Positions 18,343 through 27,584 are shown, numbered from the stretch's first letter. The stretch: DNA of 64,000 nt from Streptomyces peucetius (GCF_025854275.1 NZ_CP107567.1:186001-250000); one strand, 5' to 3'. Translations and numbers: made by a program. The notes: generated from the sequence alone by a model not told the origin.

Positions 18343-19977
18343 CTACTTCTCCTCCGCACCGACGACGGGGTCGTTCATCTTCTCGGTGATCTGGACCCGT
18401 TGCTCGGCCGTGGCCGGCATCTCCACCCGGTCCCGGTAGTACCAGCGGCTCAGCAGGCTCCGGAGACGGGCCCTCCGTGCTGCCCGTCCGTCCGGCGGGG
18501 CCAGCGGCTCGGGAACGTCCCGCACCAGCGCGCGGTAGCGGCGCTCCGCGTCGAGCGGCTGGTGGACCTCGCTGATTCCGCCGTACACGCTCTGCCGCAC
18601 CCGGCCCGTCTCCTCTCCCTCCTCCATGAGCTCCCGCTCATGCGCCTGGAGTGCCAGGCAGATCCGCTTCGTGATCATGAAGGCGATCACCGGGCCGGCG
18701 ATCACCGCGACTCTGAGGATCCACGTCAGTGCCTCCACCGGCACGCGGAAGATCAGGGCGACCACGTCGTTGCCGCCCGCCAGGAGCAGTACGGCGTAGA
18801 AGACGACGGCCCCCACTCCCAGCCCGGTACGCGTGGGACGGTCCCGGGGCCGGTCGCAGAGGTGATGTTCCATCAGGTCGCCGGTCACCCATTTCTCGAA
18901 GTAGGGGTACATGTAGAGGACCGAGAAGAGCAGACCGGGAAGCACCACCGCCGGGACGAAGACGTTCCACATGATCGTGTGTCCGGCCACCTCGTTCTCC
19001 CACGGAGGCATCAGCCGCATCGCGCCCTCGAGGAAGCCCACGTACCAGTCCGGCTGTGAATCCGTGGACACGTGGTCGGTCCGGTAGGGACCGTAGTTCC
19101 AGACGGGGTTGATCTGGGCCACCGCACCGAGCCAGGCGCTGACGCCGGCGACAATCAGGCTCAGGCCGGTCGACTTGGCGATGAAGTGCGGGAACATCGG
19201 CTGCCCCACCACATTGCGGTTCGTCCTTCCGGGCACCGACCACTGCGTGTGCTTCAGATACACCACCAACAGCAGATGGACCAGGACCAGGGCGATCAGA
19301 AGGCCGGGGACGAGGAGCACATGGACGATGTACAGCCGCGGCAGGATGGACTCACCCGGGAAGGCTCCGCCCCACAGGAAGAAGTTCAAATACGTTCCGA
19401 CGACGGGAATCGAGGTGACGATCGTGTTCGCGGTGCGCAGGCCGGTTCCGGACAGCAGGTCGTCGGGCAGCGAGTAGCCGGCGAAGCCCTCCAGCAGAGC
19501 GAGCAGGAACAGCGTCACACCCACCATCCAGTTGATCTCCCTGGGCCGGCGGAACGCGCCGGTGAAGAAGATCCGGAGCATGTGAACGCCGAGGGCGGCC
19601 ACGAAGATCAGAGCGGCCCAGTGGTGCATCTGCCGGATCAGCAGGCCGCCCCGCACGTCGAAGCTGATGTGCAGTGTCGACTCGTACGCGTCCGAGACGA
19701 GCACGCCCTGCAGGGGTCCGTAGGAGCCGCGGTAGGGTTCCGTCTCCATGCCGGGGTCGAAGAACAGCGTCAGGTAAGTACCTGTCAGCACCAGCACGAC
19801 GAGGCTGTAGAGGGCCAGTTCGCCCAAGAGGAACGACCAGTGGTCCGGGAATGCCTTGCGCATCAGTCCCTTGCCGGCCTCGGAGACGGGTGCACGGCGG
19901 TCGACTGCGATGTATCCGGCACGGGCTGCCTCATGTGCCTTCTCTTCGAGCATTCGCCTGCGTCTGCGGAATAGCAC
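18343..19977 (-). CDS. qcrB: Cytochrome bc1 complex cytochrome b subunit (orphan paralogue)
   Basis: A 544-residue actinobacterial-type QcrB, the quinol-oxidising cytochrome b. Paired haem His residues are seen in QMHHWAALIFVAALGVHML and HVLLVPGLLIALVLVHLLLV; the Qo region has the actinobacterial PDWY motif (SQPDWYVGFLEGAMRL) in place of PEWY. The hydrophilic C-terminal extension of about 120 residues (from about KRICLALQAHERELMEEGEE) is also a feature of this lineage. Start is GTG 19977; ATG 19953 is an alternative. No qcrA or qcrC nearby, so it is an orphan b subunit convergent to the orphan ctaD-ctaF pair. Confidence 0.93.
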   Translation of the reverse strand: MLFRRRRRMLEEKAHEAARAGYIAVDRRAPVSEAGKGLMRKAFPDHWSFLLGELALYSLVVLVLTGTYLTLFFDPGMETEPYRGSYGPLQGVLVSDAYESTLHISFDVRGGLLIRQMHHWAALIFVAALGVHMLRIFFTGAFRRPREINWMVGVTLFLLALLEGFAGYSLPDDLLSGTGLRTANTIVTSIPVVGTYLNFFLWGGAFPGESILPRLYIVHVLLVPGLLIALVLVHLLLVVYLKHTQWSVPGRTNRNVVGQPMFPHFIAKSTGLSLIVAGVSAWLGAVAQINPVWNYGPYRTDHVSTDSQPDWYVGFLEGAMRLMPPWENEVAGHTIMWNVFVPAVVLPGLLFSVLYMYPYFEKWVTGDLMEHHLCDRPRDRPTRTGLGVGAVVFYAVLLLAGGNDVVALIFRVPVEALTWILRVAVIAGPVIAFMITKRICLALQAHERELMEEGEETGRVRQSVYGGISEVHQPLDAERRYRALVRDVPEPLAPPDGRAARRARLRSLLSRWYYRDRVEMPATAEQRVQITEKMNDPVVGAEEK

Positions 19978-20334
19978 CCGTCAACTCCTGTCCCTCGCGA
20001 GCGGAACCGCACGCCGTGCGTCCTCGGAACCGCACGGAAGTACCCGCACTATGCGATCCGAATCGGAGCGCGGGCCCGCATTACGCAGAACAGGGGCACG
20101 GCTCCCGGGGGACGGCCCGGGGGCGGCGAGCGCTCTTCGCTGCTGTCTCCGCCGGATCGGCCGGGCCCGGAGGAGTCACGGCGGACTCCCCCGTCGGAGG
20201 TACGCCGGAACCGCTCGACACATCGCGCGGGGGCAGCCACTGCGTGGCAACCTTCCGCGGGTCCCGGCTCACGCTTTGATGCTGGGGACCTCCGCCACGC
20301 TCGCCCGCGAGCGCCCTCATGAGAGGACGTCCCC
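19978..20334. other. Divergent intergenic region between qcrB and an SDR pseudogene
   Basis: 357 bases holding the qcrB promoter (minus) and the former SDR promoter (plus). A small inverted repeat TCCGA-a-TCGGA is present at about 20057-20067. No gene and no clear hexamers were recognised. Confidence 0.35.
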
Positions 20335-21336
20335 ATGGCTTCCACCGTCGTCATCACGGGAGCAAGCGCCGGGATCGGCCGGGCGACCGCCCGGCTCTTC
20401 GCCCAGCGCGGGGCGGATCTGGCGCTCCTGGCACGCGGCGAGGCAGGTCTGCGCGCCACAGCCGCCGAGGTAGAGGAACTGGGCGGCCGGGCCCTGACGG
20501 TGCCGACCGACATGGCGGACGACGCCCAGGTCGAGGCGGCCCGCCGCCGCGGCGGAGGCGGCGTTCGGTCCCATTGACGTCTGGGTGAACGTGGCGTTCA
20601 CCTCCGTGTTCTCCTCGTTCGTCGACATCGAGCCGGACGAGTACCGTCGCGTCACCGAGGTGACCTACCTGGGGCTCGTCAACGGGACCCGCAGTGCTCT
20701 GAGGCGGATGCTGCCCAGGGACCGTGGCACCGTCGTCCAGGCCGGATCAGCGCTCGGTGAACGTTCGGTCCCCCTGCAGTCGGCCTACTGCGGCGCGAAG
20801 CACGCCATCAACGGCTTCACCTCCAGCATCCGCACCGAACTGCTGCACCAGGGCAGCAATGTCCATGTCACCGTGGTCCAGATGCCCGCCGTCAACACAC
20901 CCCAGTTCTCCTGGGTCCTGTCCTGGCTGCCCAAGCACCCTCAGCCCGTCCCGCCGATCCACCAGCCGGAGGTGGCCGCCCGGGCGGTGCTGCATGCCGC
21001 GACCATCCGCGCCGCAAGCAGTACTACGCCGGCGCCTCCACAACGGCCACCCTCTGGGCGAACAGGCTGGCCGCTCCGCTGCTGGACCGCTGTCTGGCAC
21101 GGACCGGCTTCGCCTCGCAGCAGAGTGACGACAAGCCGGCGGAGCACCGCACCAGGAATCTGTGGGAGCCGGCCGACGACAGCAGCGACTGCGGAGCGCA
21201 CGGGGTCTTCGACGACCAGTCGCGCACCCGTTCGAGGCAGGCGCTGCTGACCCACCACCCACGGGCGGCCGGAGCGGCGGCCGCCGCGGGTGCGGCGGCC
21301 ACGCTGTGGTGGGCGACGATCCGTCGTCGTCGCTGA
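20335..21336 (+). pseudogene. Short-chain dehydrogenase/reductase with two frameshifts
   Basis: Begins as a classical SDR: VVITGASAGIGRATARLFA, the NAD(P)-binding TGxxxGIG motif. At about 20545 the frame is lost in a run reading ggcccgccgccgcgg; one extra base there explains the switch to the frame encoding PIDVWVNVAFTSV, AGSALGERSVPLQSAYCGAK (Ser, Tyr-x-x-x-Lys active site) and VVQMPAVNTPQFSW. At about 21002 one base is missing and the original frame resumes with RKQYYAGASTTATLWANRLA, ending at 21336. One insertion plus one deletion suggests either a real pseudogene or two sequencing errors. The intact parent is a common streptomycete SDR of about 330 residues. Confidence 0.8.
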
Positions 21337-21494
21337 GACGGCGTGGCCCGGCCTGCTTCCTCTCCGGCCGTCGACACCGCACGGCAGAAACTCGCCTCGA
21401 TGCGGTTTCGCCGGGACGAGGAGGGTTAGTCGTTGCCCGGGTCGGAATGTGCTGCGGACGACAAGCCCTCGACCTGCGTGGAGGTGTGTACCCC

Positions 21495-22634
21495 GTGAAG
21501 GCGACGCTTTCCCTGGGGCGGCCGGCGGGGGTCCGGGTCGGTGTGCACTGGAGCGTCCTGGTGATCGTCGTGGTGCTCGGTCTCGGGCTGGCGGGCCGGC
21601 TTGCGGAGGTCTATCCGGGCCGGCCGGGGTGGGTGTACTGGCTGACGGGTCTCGCCGCCGCGGTGGTCTTCCTGCTGTCGTTGCTGGCCCATGAACTCAG
21701 CCATGCCGTCGTGGCCCGCCGCAACGGAGTCGAGGTCGGCGACATCACCCTCTGGCTGCTCGGCGGAGTCGCCCGGTTGCGGAGCGAGTCCCCCTCCCCG
21801 GGGGCGGAGCTGCGGATCGCCGGCGTGGGACCGCTGGTCAGTCTGCTGCTGGCCGTCGGCTTCGGTCTGGCGGCCGGGCTGGCCGGGATCGTCGCCGGAG
21901 CGGGGCTGCTGGTCGAGTCGCTGGCCTGGCTGGCGGGCATCAACCTCGTACTCGCCGTCTTCAACGCGCTGCCCGCCGCCCCGCTGGACGGTGGCCGGCT
22001 GCTGCGGGCCGTGGTCTGGCGGAGGACCGGCGATCCCCTCCGCGCCACCGCGGTGGCGACCGGCGCGGGCAAGGCCCTCGGCTGGGTCCTGATCGGAACC
22101 GGCCTGTACCTGGTGTTCCTCGGGGCCGTGTTCAGTGGGTTCTGGCTCGTCGTCGTGGGCTGGTTCCTCACCGCCATGGCGACCGCCGAGGGCGGCCGGG
22201 CGAAGCTGCGGGAGTTGCTCAGCGGCGTTTCCGTACGGCAGGTGATGAGTACCGGGCCGGTGGTCGTACCCGCCTCGCTGAGCGTCCGTGAGTTCCTCGC
22301 GGACCCGCTCTACCGCTACCGGCACTCCGCCTTCCCGGTGGTGGGCCCCGATCAGCGCCCCGTCGGCCTGGTGACGGTCAAGACCGTCACCGGCCTGCCG
22401 GAGGAAGAACATGACGCGCCCGTCACCTCGGCCATGATTCCCCTCGAGGACATTCCCACCGCGCGGCCGGGCGATCCCCTGGTGCACCTCCTCACCGACC
22501 TGGACACCAGCCCCGCGCACCGCGCTCTGGTCTTGGAGGACGGGCGGCTGGTGGGCATGATCACCAGCTCCGACATCAGCCGTGTCACGACCTGGCTGGC
22601 GTCCTCGGCCGCCTGGCGCTTCAGGGCCTTCTGA
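21495..22634 (+). CDS. Site-2-protease-type M50 metalloprotease with tandem CBS domains
   Basis: A 379-residue intramembrane zinc protease. The zinc motif HELSH is at residues 66-70 in LLAHELSHAVVARRNGV, and the third ligand Asp is at about 165 in NALPAAPLDGGRLL. Six or so membrane helices occupy residues 15-235. Two CBS modules follow (SVRQVMSTGPVVVPASLSV and SAMIPLEDIPTARPGDPL), which in this subfamily sense adenylates. GTG 21495 has GGAGG about ten bases upstream. Substrate unknown; such proteins cleave membrane-anchored regulators. Convergent with the GH91 gene across a strong hairpin. Confidence 0.9.
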   Translation: MKATLSLGRPAGVRVGVHWSVLVIVVVLGLGLAGRLAEVYPGRPGWVYWLTGLAAAVVFLLSLLAHELSHAVVARRNGVEVGDITLWLLGGVARLRSESPSPGAELRIAGVGPLVSLLLAVGFGLAAGLAGIVAGAGLLVESLAWLAGINLVLAVFNALPAAPLDGGRLLRAVVWRRTGDPLRATAVATGAGKALGWVLIGTGLYLVFLGAVFSGFWLVVVGWFLTAMATAEGGRAKLRELLSGVSVRQVMSTGPVVVPASLSVREFLADPLYRYRHSAFPVVGPDQRPVGLVTVKTVTGLPEEEHDAPVTSAMIPLEDIPTARPGDPLVHLLTDLDTSPAHRALVLEDGRLVGMITSSDISRVTTWLASSAAWRFRAF

Positions 22635-22652
22635 GCCTGTGAGCGAGCGCGG

Positions 22653-22686
22653 CGGGCATCGTGGTCGCCGGCGACCACGATGCCCG
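22653..22686. terminator. Bidirectional terminator: 34-bp perfect palindrome
   Basis: Arms CGGGCATCGTGGTCGCC and its exact complement GGCGACCACGATGCCCG meet without spacer, 17 bp each, between the convergent M50 protease and GH91 genes. Hairpin would be very stable. No T tract, as usual in Streptomyces. Confidence 0.8.
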
Positions 22687-22723
22687 TCCGCGCGCTCTTC
22701 AGCGGACCACGGGGCGCGGCCGG

Positions 22724-23905
22724 CTAGGGAGTCGCCACCATGGAGTGGCTGGACGTGAAAGCGTCGAGCTGTGCGGTCGTTGCGCTGTACAGCACCTTGG
22801 TGGCCGTGGTGGCGGCGTCGAGGACGACCTTGGCGGGCAGGTTGCTGGTGATGTGGTTGGCCGCCAGATAGTTGTTGTCGCCGCTCTTGACCAGCACGAT
22901 CGTCGGGTCGGCGCCTGCCGGGGTGATGTTCTGGGCCGGCACGGAGAACGAGAACTGGTTGGAGGTCACCGTGTTCCCGCTGCCCGCGATGTGCACCAGG
23001 CCGAACTTGTCGTCGAAGCGGTTGCTCGTGCCGTCTCCGTGGACCCGCCGGAAGTGGTTGCTCGCGATCAGGTTTTCGGAGCTCCCGTTCAGCAGCGCGA
23101 TCATGCTCGGGAAGTTGCTCAGCAGCTTGTTGCTGGTGATGGAGGCCCGGTTCACGTTGTGGAGCGTGATGTTGCAGGCCCACAGAACGGTGTTGCCGGA
23201 TATGTGCGGTCCCTCCGCGTTCTCGGCGAAGATCGAGTAGCCGCCCCAGGAACTGATGAGGAAGTTGTTGGTGATCTTGGCGACCTGGGACGCTCCGGTC
23301 AGCTCGATGCAGGAGCCGCACTCGGCGATGAAGTTGTTGGTGATGCTGGGAGCATCGGCACCCTTCACGATGATCGCGTGCTCCAGGTACACGAATCCCA
23401 TTCCCTCGATCCGGACCGCGTCGTTGTCCGACTGGAACGAGATCCCGGTCTTGGAGTTGCCCGGCGTGTAGGGCTTCGTGGAGGACACGCCGTCGATGCA
23501 GAAGTCCTGGAAGACGATGCTGTTCAGCCGGCCGACCGTGGCGGGCGCCCCGGAGCGGCTGACGAGGAACGCCTCCTGGTGGCCGTCGGTGTTCTTGACC
23601 CGGATGTGGCTGGCACCCGGCAGCGTCTCGACCCAGGAGCCCGTCGGCGACTCGTCGCGGATCGCTTCGGACAGGAAGCCGTGGCCGGCTCCCTTGATCT
23701 GGAGGAAGCCGATGTCGATGACGACGCGCGTCAGCAGGTCGTAGTGGCCCGGCGGGATGTAGACGACCGCACCCGGTCTCGTGGTCTGCGTCGTCTGCTT
23801 CGACTTGATGTCGGCGATGATCTGGTTGATCACGGCACCGATGTCCACATAGGGGGAGACCGTCGCTCCGGTCCATGTCGTGACGTCGTACACGGTGTCT
23901 GCCAT
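22724..23905 (-). CDS. GH91 inulin fructotransferase (DFA-forming)
   Basis: A 393-residue right-handed beta-helix protein matching inulin fructotransferases (EC 4.2.2.17/18), which cut difructose anhydrides off inulin by intramolecular transfer. Family stretches: MADTVYDVTTWTGATVSPY, DIGAVINQIIADIKSKQT, PPGHYDL, FQDFCIDGV and GFVYLEHAIIVKGAD. The catalytic pair known for GH91 is kept at Asp184 (KGADA) and Glu195 (IAECG), with the same 11-residue spacing. No signal peptide is fused to this frame, although characterised relatives are secreted; a Tat-leader ORF sits just upstream in another frame. ATG 23905 has a good AGGAAGGA site. DFA I versus DFA III cannot be read directly; the GH172 neighbour favours DFA I. 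Confidence 0.85.
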   Translation of the reverse strand: MADTVYDVTTWTGATVSPYVDIGAVINQIIADIKSKQTTQTTRPGAVVYIPPGHYDLLTRVVIDIGFLQIKGAGHGFLSEAIRDESPTGSWVETLPGASHIRVKNTDGHQEAFLVSRSGAPATVGRLNSIVFQDFCIDGVSSTKPYTPGNSKTGISFQSDNDAVRIEGMGFVYLEHAIIVKGADAPSITNNFIAECGSCIELTGASQVAKITNNFLISSWGGYSIFAENAEGPHISGNTVLWACNITLHNVNRASITSNKLLSNFPSMIALLNGSSENLIASNHFRRVHGDGTSNRFDDKFGLVHIAGSGNTVTSNQFSFSVPAQNITPAGADPTIVLVKSGDNNYLAANHITSNLPAKVVLDAATTATKVLYSATTAQLDAFTSSHSMVATP

Positions 23906-23952
23906 GGTGTTCCTTCCTCGGGTGGTCGGTTGGAGTTCCTTGACGACGCCGG

Positions 23953-24138
23953 TCAGAGAAGGCCGACGATGGAGTGGTACGGCGGGTGCGACGGAGGCGG
24001 CGCCACGGCCGGTGCCGTGGCCGTGGCCGCCTGGGCCGTGCCCTGCCGTGCGGTGTTCACGAACGCCGCCGAGGCCAGAGCGGCGGTGAGGCCGGCCAGC
24101 ACGCCGCGGCGGGAGATCTGCGGCTTCCTTGGGGTCAT
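23953..24138 (-). CDS. 61-residue Tat-leader mini-protein upstream of GH91
   Basis: Encodes a clear twin-arginine leader (SRRGVLAGLTAALASAAFV, AQA cleavage site) followed by only about 20 residues (ATAPAVAPPPSHPPYHSIVGLL). It has its own AGGAG ribosome site and stops 47 bases before the GH91 ATG. The GH91 frame is open upstream through this gap and into the leader region, so a single-base shift would fuse the two into one secreted enzyme. Either a frameshift has split the leader from GH91, or the mini-ORF is a separate gene. I cannot decide from sequence alone. Confidence 0.55.
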   Translation of the reverse strand: MTPRKPQISRRGVLAGLTAALASAAFVNTARQGTAQAATATAPAVAPPPSHPPYHSIVGLL

Positions 24139-24226
24139 GTCGGCTCCTGGACGAGACGAAGGGATCGGTGGGCGGTGGGTTCCGGAGGGAGCACCCGGGC
24201 GTGCGCGGCGGGGCGCTGTCGTCGTG

Positions 24227-25114
24227 TCAGCGGATCGCGCCCGCCGTCATGCCGGAGATGACCTGTCGCTGGAAGACCGCGTAGATCACCAGCTGCGGGA
24301 CGAGCACGAGGACGGCGGACGCCATCATGGCCCCGTAGTTGACGCTGTAGACGCCCTGGAACTGGGAGATTCCCAGCGAGATCGTCGTCAGCTCCGGATC
24401 GTTGATCAGCGTCACGGCGAACGGGAACTCGTTCCAGACGTAGATCACGTTGAGAATCGCAAGGGTGGCCACGACCGGGCGCATCAGGGGGAACACGACG
24501 TGCCAGGCCATCGACCAGAGCCCCACCCCGTCGATGATCGCCGCCTGCTCGATCTCCTCCGGGAACTCCCGGAGGAATCCCGTGAGAAGCAGGATGTTGA
24601 AGGGGATCGAGACGGCGATGTAGGGCAGGATCAGCGCGGCGTGCGTACCGAACAGGCCCAGCGCGATGTCCAGTCGGTAGACCGGGAAGAGCAGGATGTA
24701 GACGGGTATCGCGAGGCCGGCGAGGAAGTAGTACTTCATGGTGTTCTGCACGCCGCGCCTGCCGCCGCGGAAGACCATCCGGGTCAGCGCGAAGGCGGCC
24801 ATGTAGGACACGGCCAGGCCGATGGTCACGGAAAACACCGCCAGGATCAGCGTGTTCTTGTACATGAGCATCAGGTCGAGGGTTTCCAGGGCCTGCCGGT
24901 AGTTGGTCAGGCCGAGGCCGGACAGCGAGAACGGGTTCGCCAGGATGTTCTCGTTCGTCTGGAAGGACAGCAGCGTGATCCACAGGAGCGGCAGCAGGAT
25001 CACGAAGGTGACGAGGTACGCGACGGCCGAGGCGATGACGCGGCCGCGACGCGGAGACCGGGCCGGGCGGTGCTCGGCCTGCGACGCTGTGTTCCGGGTG
25101 CTGGTCGTCTTCAC
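24227..25114 (-). CDS. CUT1 ABC sugar transporter permease (MalG-like)
   Basis: A 295-residue inner-membrane permease with six helices and the EAA loop EEIEQAAIIDGVGLWSMAWH (the EAAxxDG coupling motif) near residue 200. N-terminal YLVTFVILLPLLWITLLSFQ is typical of MalG-type partners. GTG 25114 overlaps the upstream permease stop by GTGA. With the neighbouring permease and lipoprotein it forms a carbohydrate uptake importer; no ATPase is encoded here, so a shared MsiK-type ATPase is expected, as is usual in Streptomyces. Substrate is inferred to be DFA or inulo-oligosaccharide from GH91/GH172/GH32 context. Confidence 0.9.
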   Translation of the reverse strand: MKTTSTRNTASQAEHRPARSPRRGRVIASAVAYLVTFVILLPLLWITLLSFQTNENILANPFSLSGLGLTNYRQALETLDLMLMYKNTLILAVFSVTIGLAVSYMAAFALTRMVFRGGRRGVQNTMKYYFLAGLAIPVYILLFPVYRLDIALGLFGTHAALILPYIAVSIPFNILLLTGFLREFPEEIEQAAIIDGVGLWSMAWHVVFPLMRPVVATLAILNVIYVWNEFPFAVTLINDPELTTISLGISQFQGVYSVNYGAMMASAVLVLVPQLVIYAVFQRQVISGMTAGAIR

Positions 25115-25983
25115 GCCGCCGCCCTCCTCTTGACGCCGAACAGCGTGGCGACGGTGGCGAGGACGCCGATCACGAAGACCACGACGGCCAGCGCCATGCC
25201 GTAGCTGTACTGCAGGGTGGTGAAGGTGACGTAGTACATGTAACTGACCATCACTTCCGAGAGGTGCACCGGGCCGCCGCCGGTCAGTGCGTAGACCAGC
25301 TCGAAGATCTTGAAGACGCCGGTCACGACCAGGGCCGTGCAGATCCCGAACGACTGCCGGAGCATCGGCACGGTGATGTACCGGAGCTGCTGGAAGCGCG
25401 AGGCGCCGTCGAGGGTGCTGGCCTCCATCACGTCGCGGGGCAGCATGCGGATCGCGGCGTAGAGGATGGTGACGATGAATCCGATCTGCTGCCAGAGGTA
25501 GACGAACGCGATCGAGTAGGGGCTGAGCGTGCTGCCCCCGATCCACTGCGGCTGGACGGCGATGCCGACGGCCTGCAGCAGCGCGTTGAGCAGGCCTATC
25601 TTCGGGTCGAGTATGAAGATCCAGATCAGCCCGACGAGAATCGGTGCGACGATCGCCGGCGCGAAGACGAGCGGCCTGAGGATCGCGCTTCCCTTGACGT
25701 TGCCGCTGAGCAGGACGGCCATGAGGAACGCCAGCGGCACCAGAAGGGTCACCGCGATGCCGAGGATGATGCCGGTGTTCTGGACCGACGTCGTGAACAC
25801 CGTGTCGTTCGCCATCGCGCGGTAGTTGTCGAGACCGGTGAACGTCGCCGGTGAGACACCGTCGTAGCTGGTGAAGCTGTAGTAGAGGGAGTACAGGATC
25901 GGGTAGACCATGTACCCCGTGTAGAGGAGCAACGCCGGCGCGATCATCAGGGTGAAGCTGCGGCGTGTGGTGAGCCAGTTCAT
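25111..25983 (-). CDS. CUT1 ABC sugar transporter permease (MalF-like)
   Basis: A 290-residue permease with six helices. N-terminal TLMIAPALLLYTGYMVYPIL and NYRAMANDTVFTTSVQNT are standard for MalF-type partners; the EAA loop reads VMEASTLDGASRFQQLRYIT near residue 190. ATG 25983 follows AAGGACAGC. It is 144 bases downstream of the lipoprotein stop; that gap is GC-rich with repeated GGGCGGCTG and may hold an mRNA hairpin that lowers permease expression. Overlaps the second permease by GTGA. Confidence 0.9.
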   Translation of the reverse strand: MNWLTTRRSFTLMIAPALLLYTGYMVYPILYSLYYSFTSYDGVSPATFTGLDNYRAMANDTVFTTSVQNTGIILGIAVTLLVPLAFLMAVLLSGNVKGSAILRPLVFAPAIVAPILVGLIWIFILDPKIGLLNALLQAVGIAVQPQWIGGSTLSPYSIAFVYLWQQIGFIVTILYAAIRMLPRDVMEASTLDGASRFQQLRYITVPMLRQSFGICTALVVTGVFKIFELVYALTGGGPVHLSEVMVSYMYYVTFTTLQYSYGMALAVVVFVIGVLATVATLFGVKRRAAA

Positions 25984-26127
25984 GCTGTCCTTGCCATTCG
26001 GGCCGACGGCCGGGCCTTCTCGCGCCCGCGCGGGCGGCTGCACGAGCCGTTGCGCGGTGCCTTTGCGCGCGGCCTTTGTGCTGGGGCTTTGCGCGGGCGG
26101 CTGCCGCCGGCTGCGTCGTGCCGTCGG

Positions 26128-27453
26128 CTACTTGAGGGTCCGCTGGACCAGCTGCACAGCTTCCCCGGGCTTCATCGCGCCCGACATGACCCCGTAGAAG
26201 CTGTCGTACATCGCGTTGGCCGTCTTCGCGGGGACGACCAGGTCGGGTTGGGCCGCGGGGCTCGAGAGCTCGGGCCTGGCCGCCTCCTCCAGCACGGCCC
26301 AGAACACCGGGGACTTGCTCCTGTCCACGGCCGGGACGTACGTCGTGACGGGCGGCTGTGCGTTGTCGACCAGGATCTGCTGGCCCTCGTCGCTGTAGTA
26401 GAACTGCAGGAACTTCTTGACGGCCTCGTACTTCTCGGGGTCCTTCTTCACCGCGGCGGAGGCGACGAGCGGTGCGGAGGGAGCGTTCATCACCAGGTTC
26501 TGGTTGCCGACGCCGTCGGAGAAGGTGGGGCCGGCCCAGAAGCCGACGTCCTTGCCGACGAGGCTCTGCTGGATCTTCGCGGCTTCCCAGACACCGGAGT
26601 CGAGGAAGGCCGCCTGGCCGGCGGTGAAAGAGGCGACGGCCTGTGTGTAGGTCTGCGTCGACATGTTGGGCGGGAAGGCCCCGGCGTCGGCGAGCTCCTC
26701 GACATGCTTGTAGAGGCGCAGGAAGTCGGCGTTGTCGTAGCTCTGCTTCTTGTCCAGGATGGCCTGGTACTTCTCCTCGTAGCCGAAGCGGTCCAGCATC
26801 GTGAGGAACGCCCAGACGCTGAACGAGGAGTTGTTCGCGCCCTGTGCCATGGGCACGACGCCCGCGGCCTTCAGCTTCTTGACGGCGGCGAGCAGGTCGT
26901 CGAACGTCTTCGGGACCGGGATGCCGTGCTCGTCCAGGATGGCCTTGTTGTAGTAGAAGCCCGTGATCAGTGCCTGGTAGGGAACTCCGTACTGGGTGTC
27001 GCCCTGTTCGAAGGCTTTGAGCATGTTGGGCGCGAACTTGGTCTCCAGGTCCTTCTCCGCCAGGACCGGCTTCAGGTCGAGCAGGTCGCCGTTCTTCGCC
27101 ATGGTCTTCGCCAGAGCGTCGTAGACCCAGAACACTTCGGGGAGCGTGTCGCTCTGCGCGGCGATCGTCATCTGCTGCTGATGCTGTTCCATCGGGCGCC
27201 CGAGGAGCTTGACCTTCATCGTCGGGTTCTTCGCGTTGAACGCCTGGACGAGCTCGTACGTCGCGGGGTCCTGCTCCTGGATGTTGGGGTTGTGCATCGC
27301 GAGGGTGATCAGCCCCTCGCCGGACGCTCCCCCGGGGCCGGTCCCGCAGGCCGTCAGCATCGCGGCCGCCATGACCGTCGCTGTGACACTGCTCGCGAGG
27401 CGCAGGGTCCGCGGCGAGCCCGGCCTTCCGGCCTTGTGTGTCATCGTTGACAT
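26128..27453 (-). CDS. CUT1 sugar-binding lipoprotein
   Basis: A 441-residue extracellular solute-binding protein. A lipoprotein signal is present with lipobox MLTACG (lipidated Cys36). Mature part is a family-1 binding protein: LITLAMHNPNIQEQDPATYE, LPEVFWVYDALAKTMAKNG, YGVPYQALITGFYYNKAIL and a FTAGQAAFLDSGVWEAAK hinge. ATG 27453 has AAAGG upstream. First gene of the importer-GH91 operon; an AAACGTTTCGAT operator lies about 130 bases upstream, so control by the divergent LacI regulators is likely. Ligand inferred, not shown. Confidence 0.92.
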   Translation of the reverse strand: MSTMTHKAGRPGSPRTLRLASSVTATVMAAAMLTACGTGPGGASGEGLITLAMHNPNIQEQDPATYELVQAFNAKNPTMKVKLLGRPMEQHQQQMTIAAQSDTLPEVFWVYDALAKTMAKNGDLLDLKPVLAEKDLETKFAPNMLKAFEQGDTQYGVPYQALITGFYYNKAILDEHGIPVPKTFDDLLAAVKKLKAAGVVPMAQGANNSSFSVWAFLTMLDRFGYEEKYQAILDKKQSYDNADFLRLYKHVEELADAGAFPPNMSTQTYTQAVASFTAGQAAFLDSGVWEAAKIQQSLVGKDVGFWAGPTFSDGVGNQNLVMNAPSAPLVASAAVKKDPEKYEAVKKFLQFYYSDEGQQILVDNAQPPVTTYVPAVDRSKSPVFWAVLEEAARPELSSPAAQPDLVVPAKTANAMYDSFYGVMSGAMKPGEAVQLVQRTLK

Positions 27454-27533
27454 AGGTGCACCTTTCGCCGGCATCGTTCGATGCGCGTCTGCTGACTCGA
27501 CCACGACGGGTTGCCCGGACCGGCTACGCGAAG

Positions 27534-27550
27534 TGTCCCTTTGAGGGACA
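27534..27550. promoter_or_regulatory. Inverted repeat in the importer upstream region
   Basis: TGTCCCT-ttg-AGGGACA, seven-base arms, 81 bases upstream of the lipoprotein ATG and distinct from the LacI-type motif. Could be an extra operator or an mRNA hairpin in the 5' leader. Confidence 0.35.
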
Positions 27551-27584
27551 GAGGGTTCACATCGCGGGACCCGGTGACCTCGGG

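Noticed and set aside
22653..22686. 34-bp palindrome as an operator
   Set aside because: Lies between two convergent stop codons, where a bidirectional terminator is expected.
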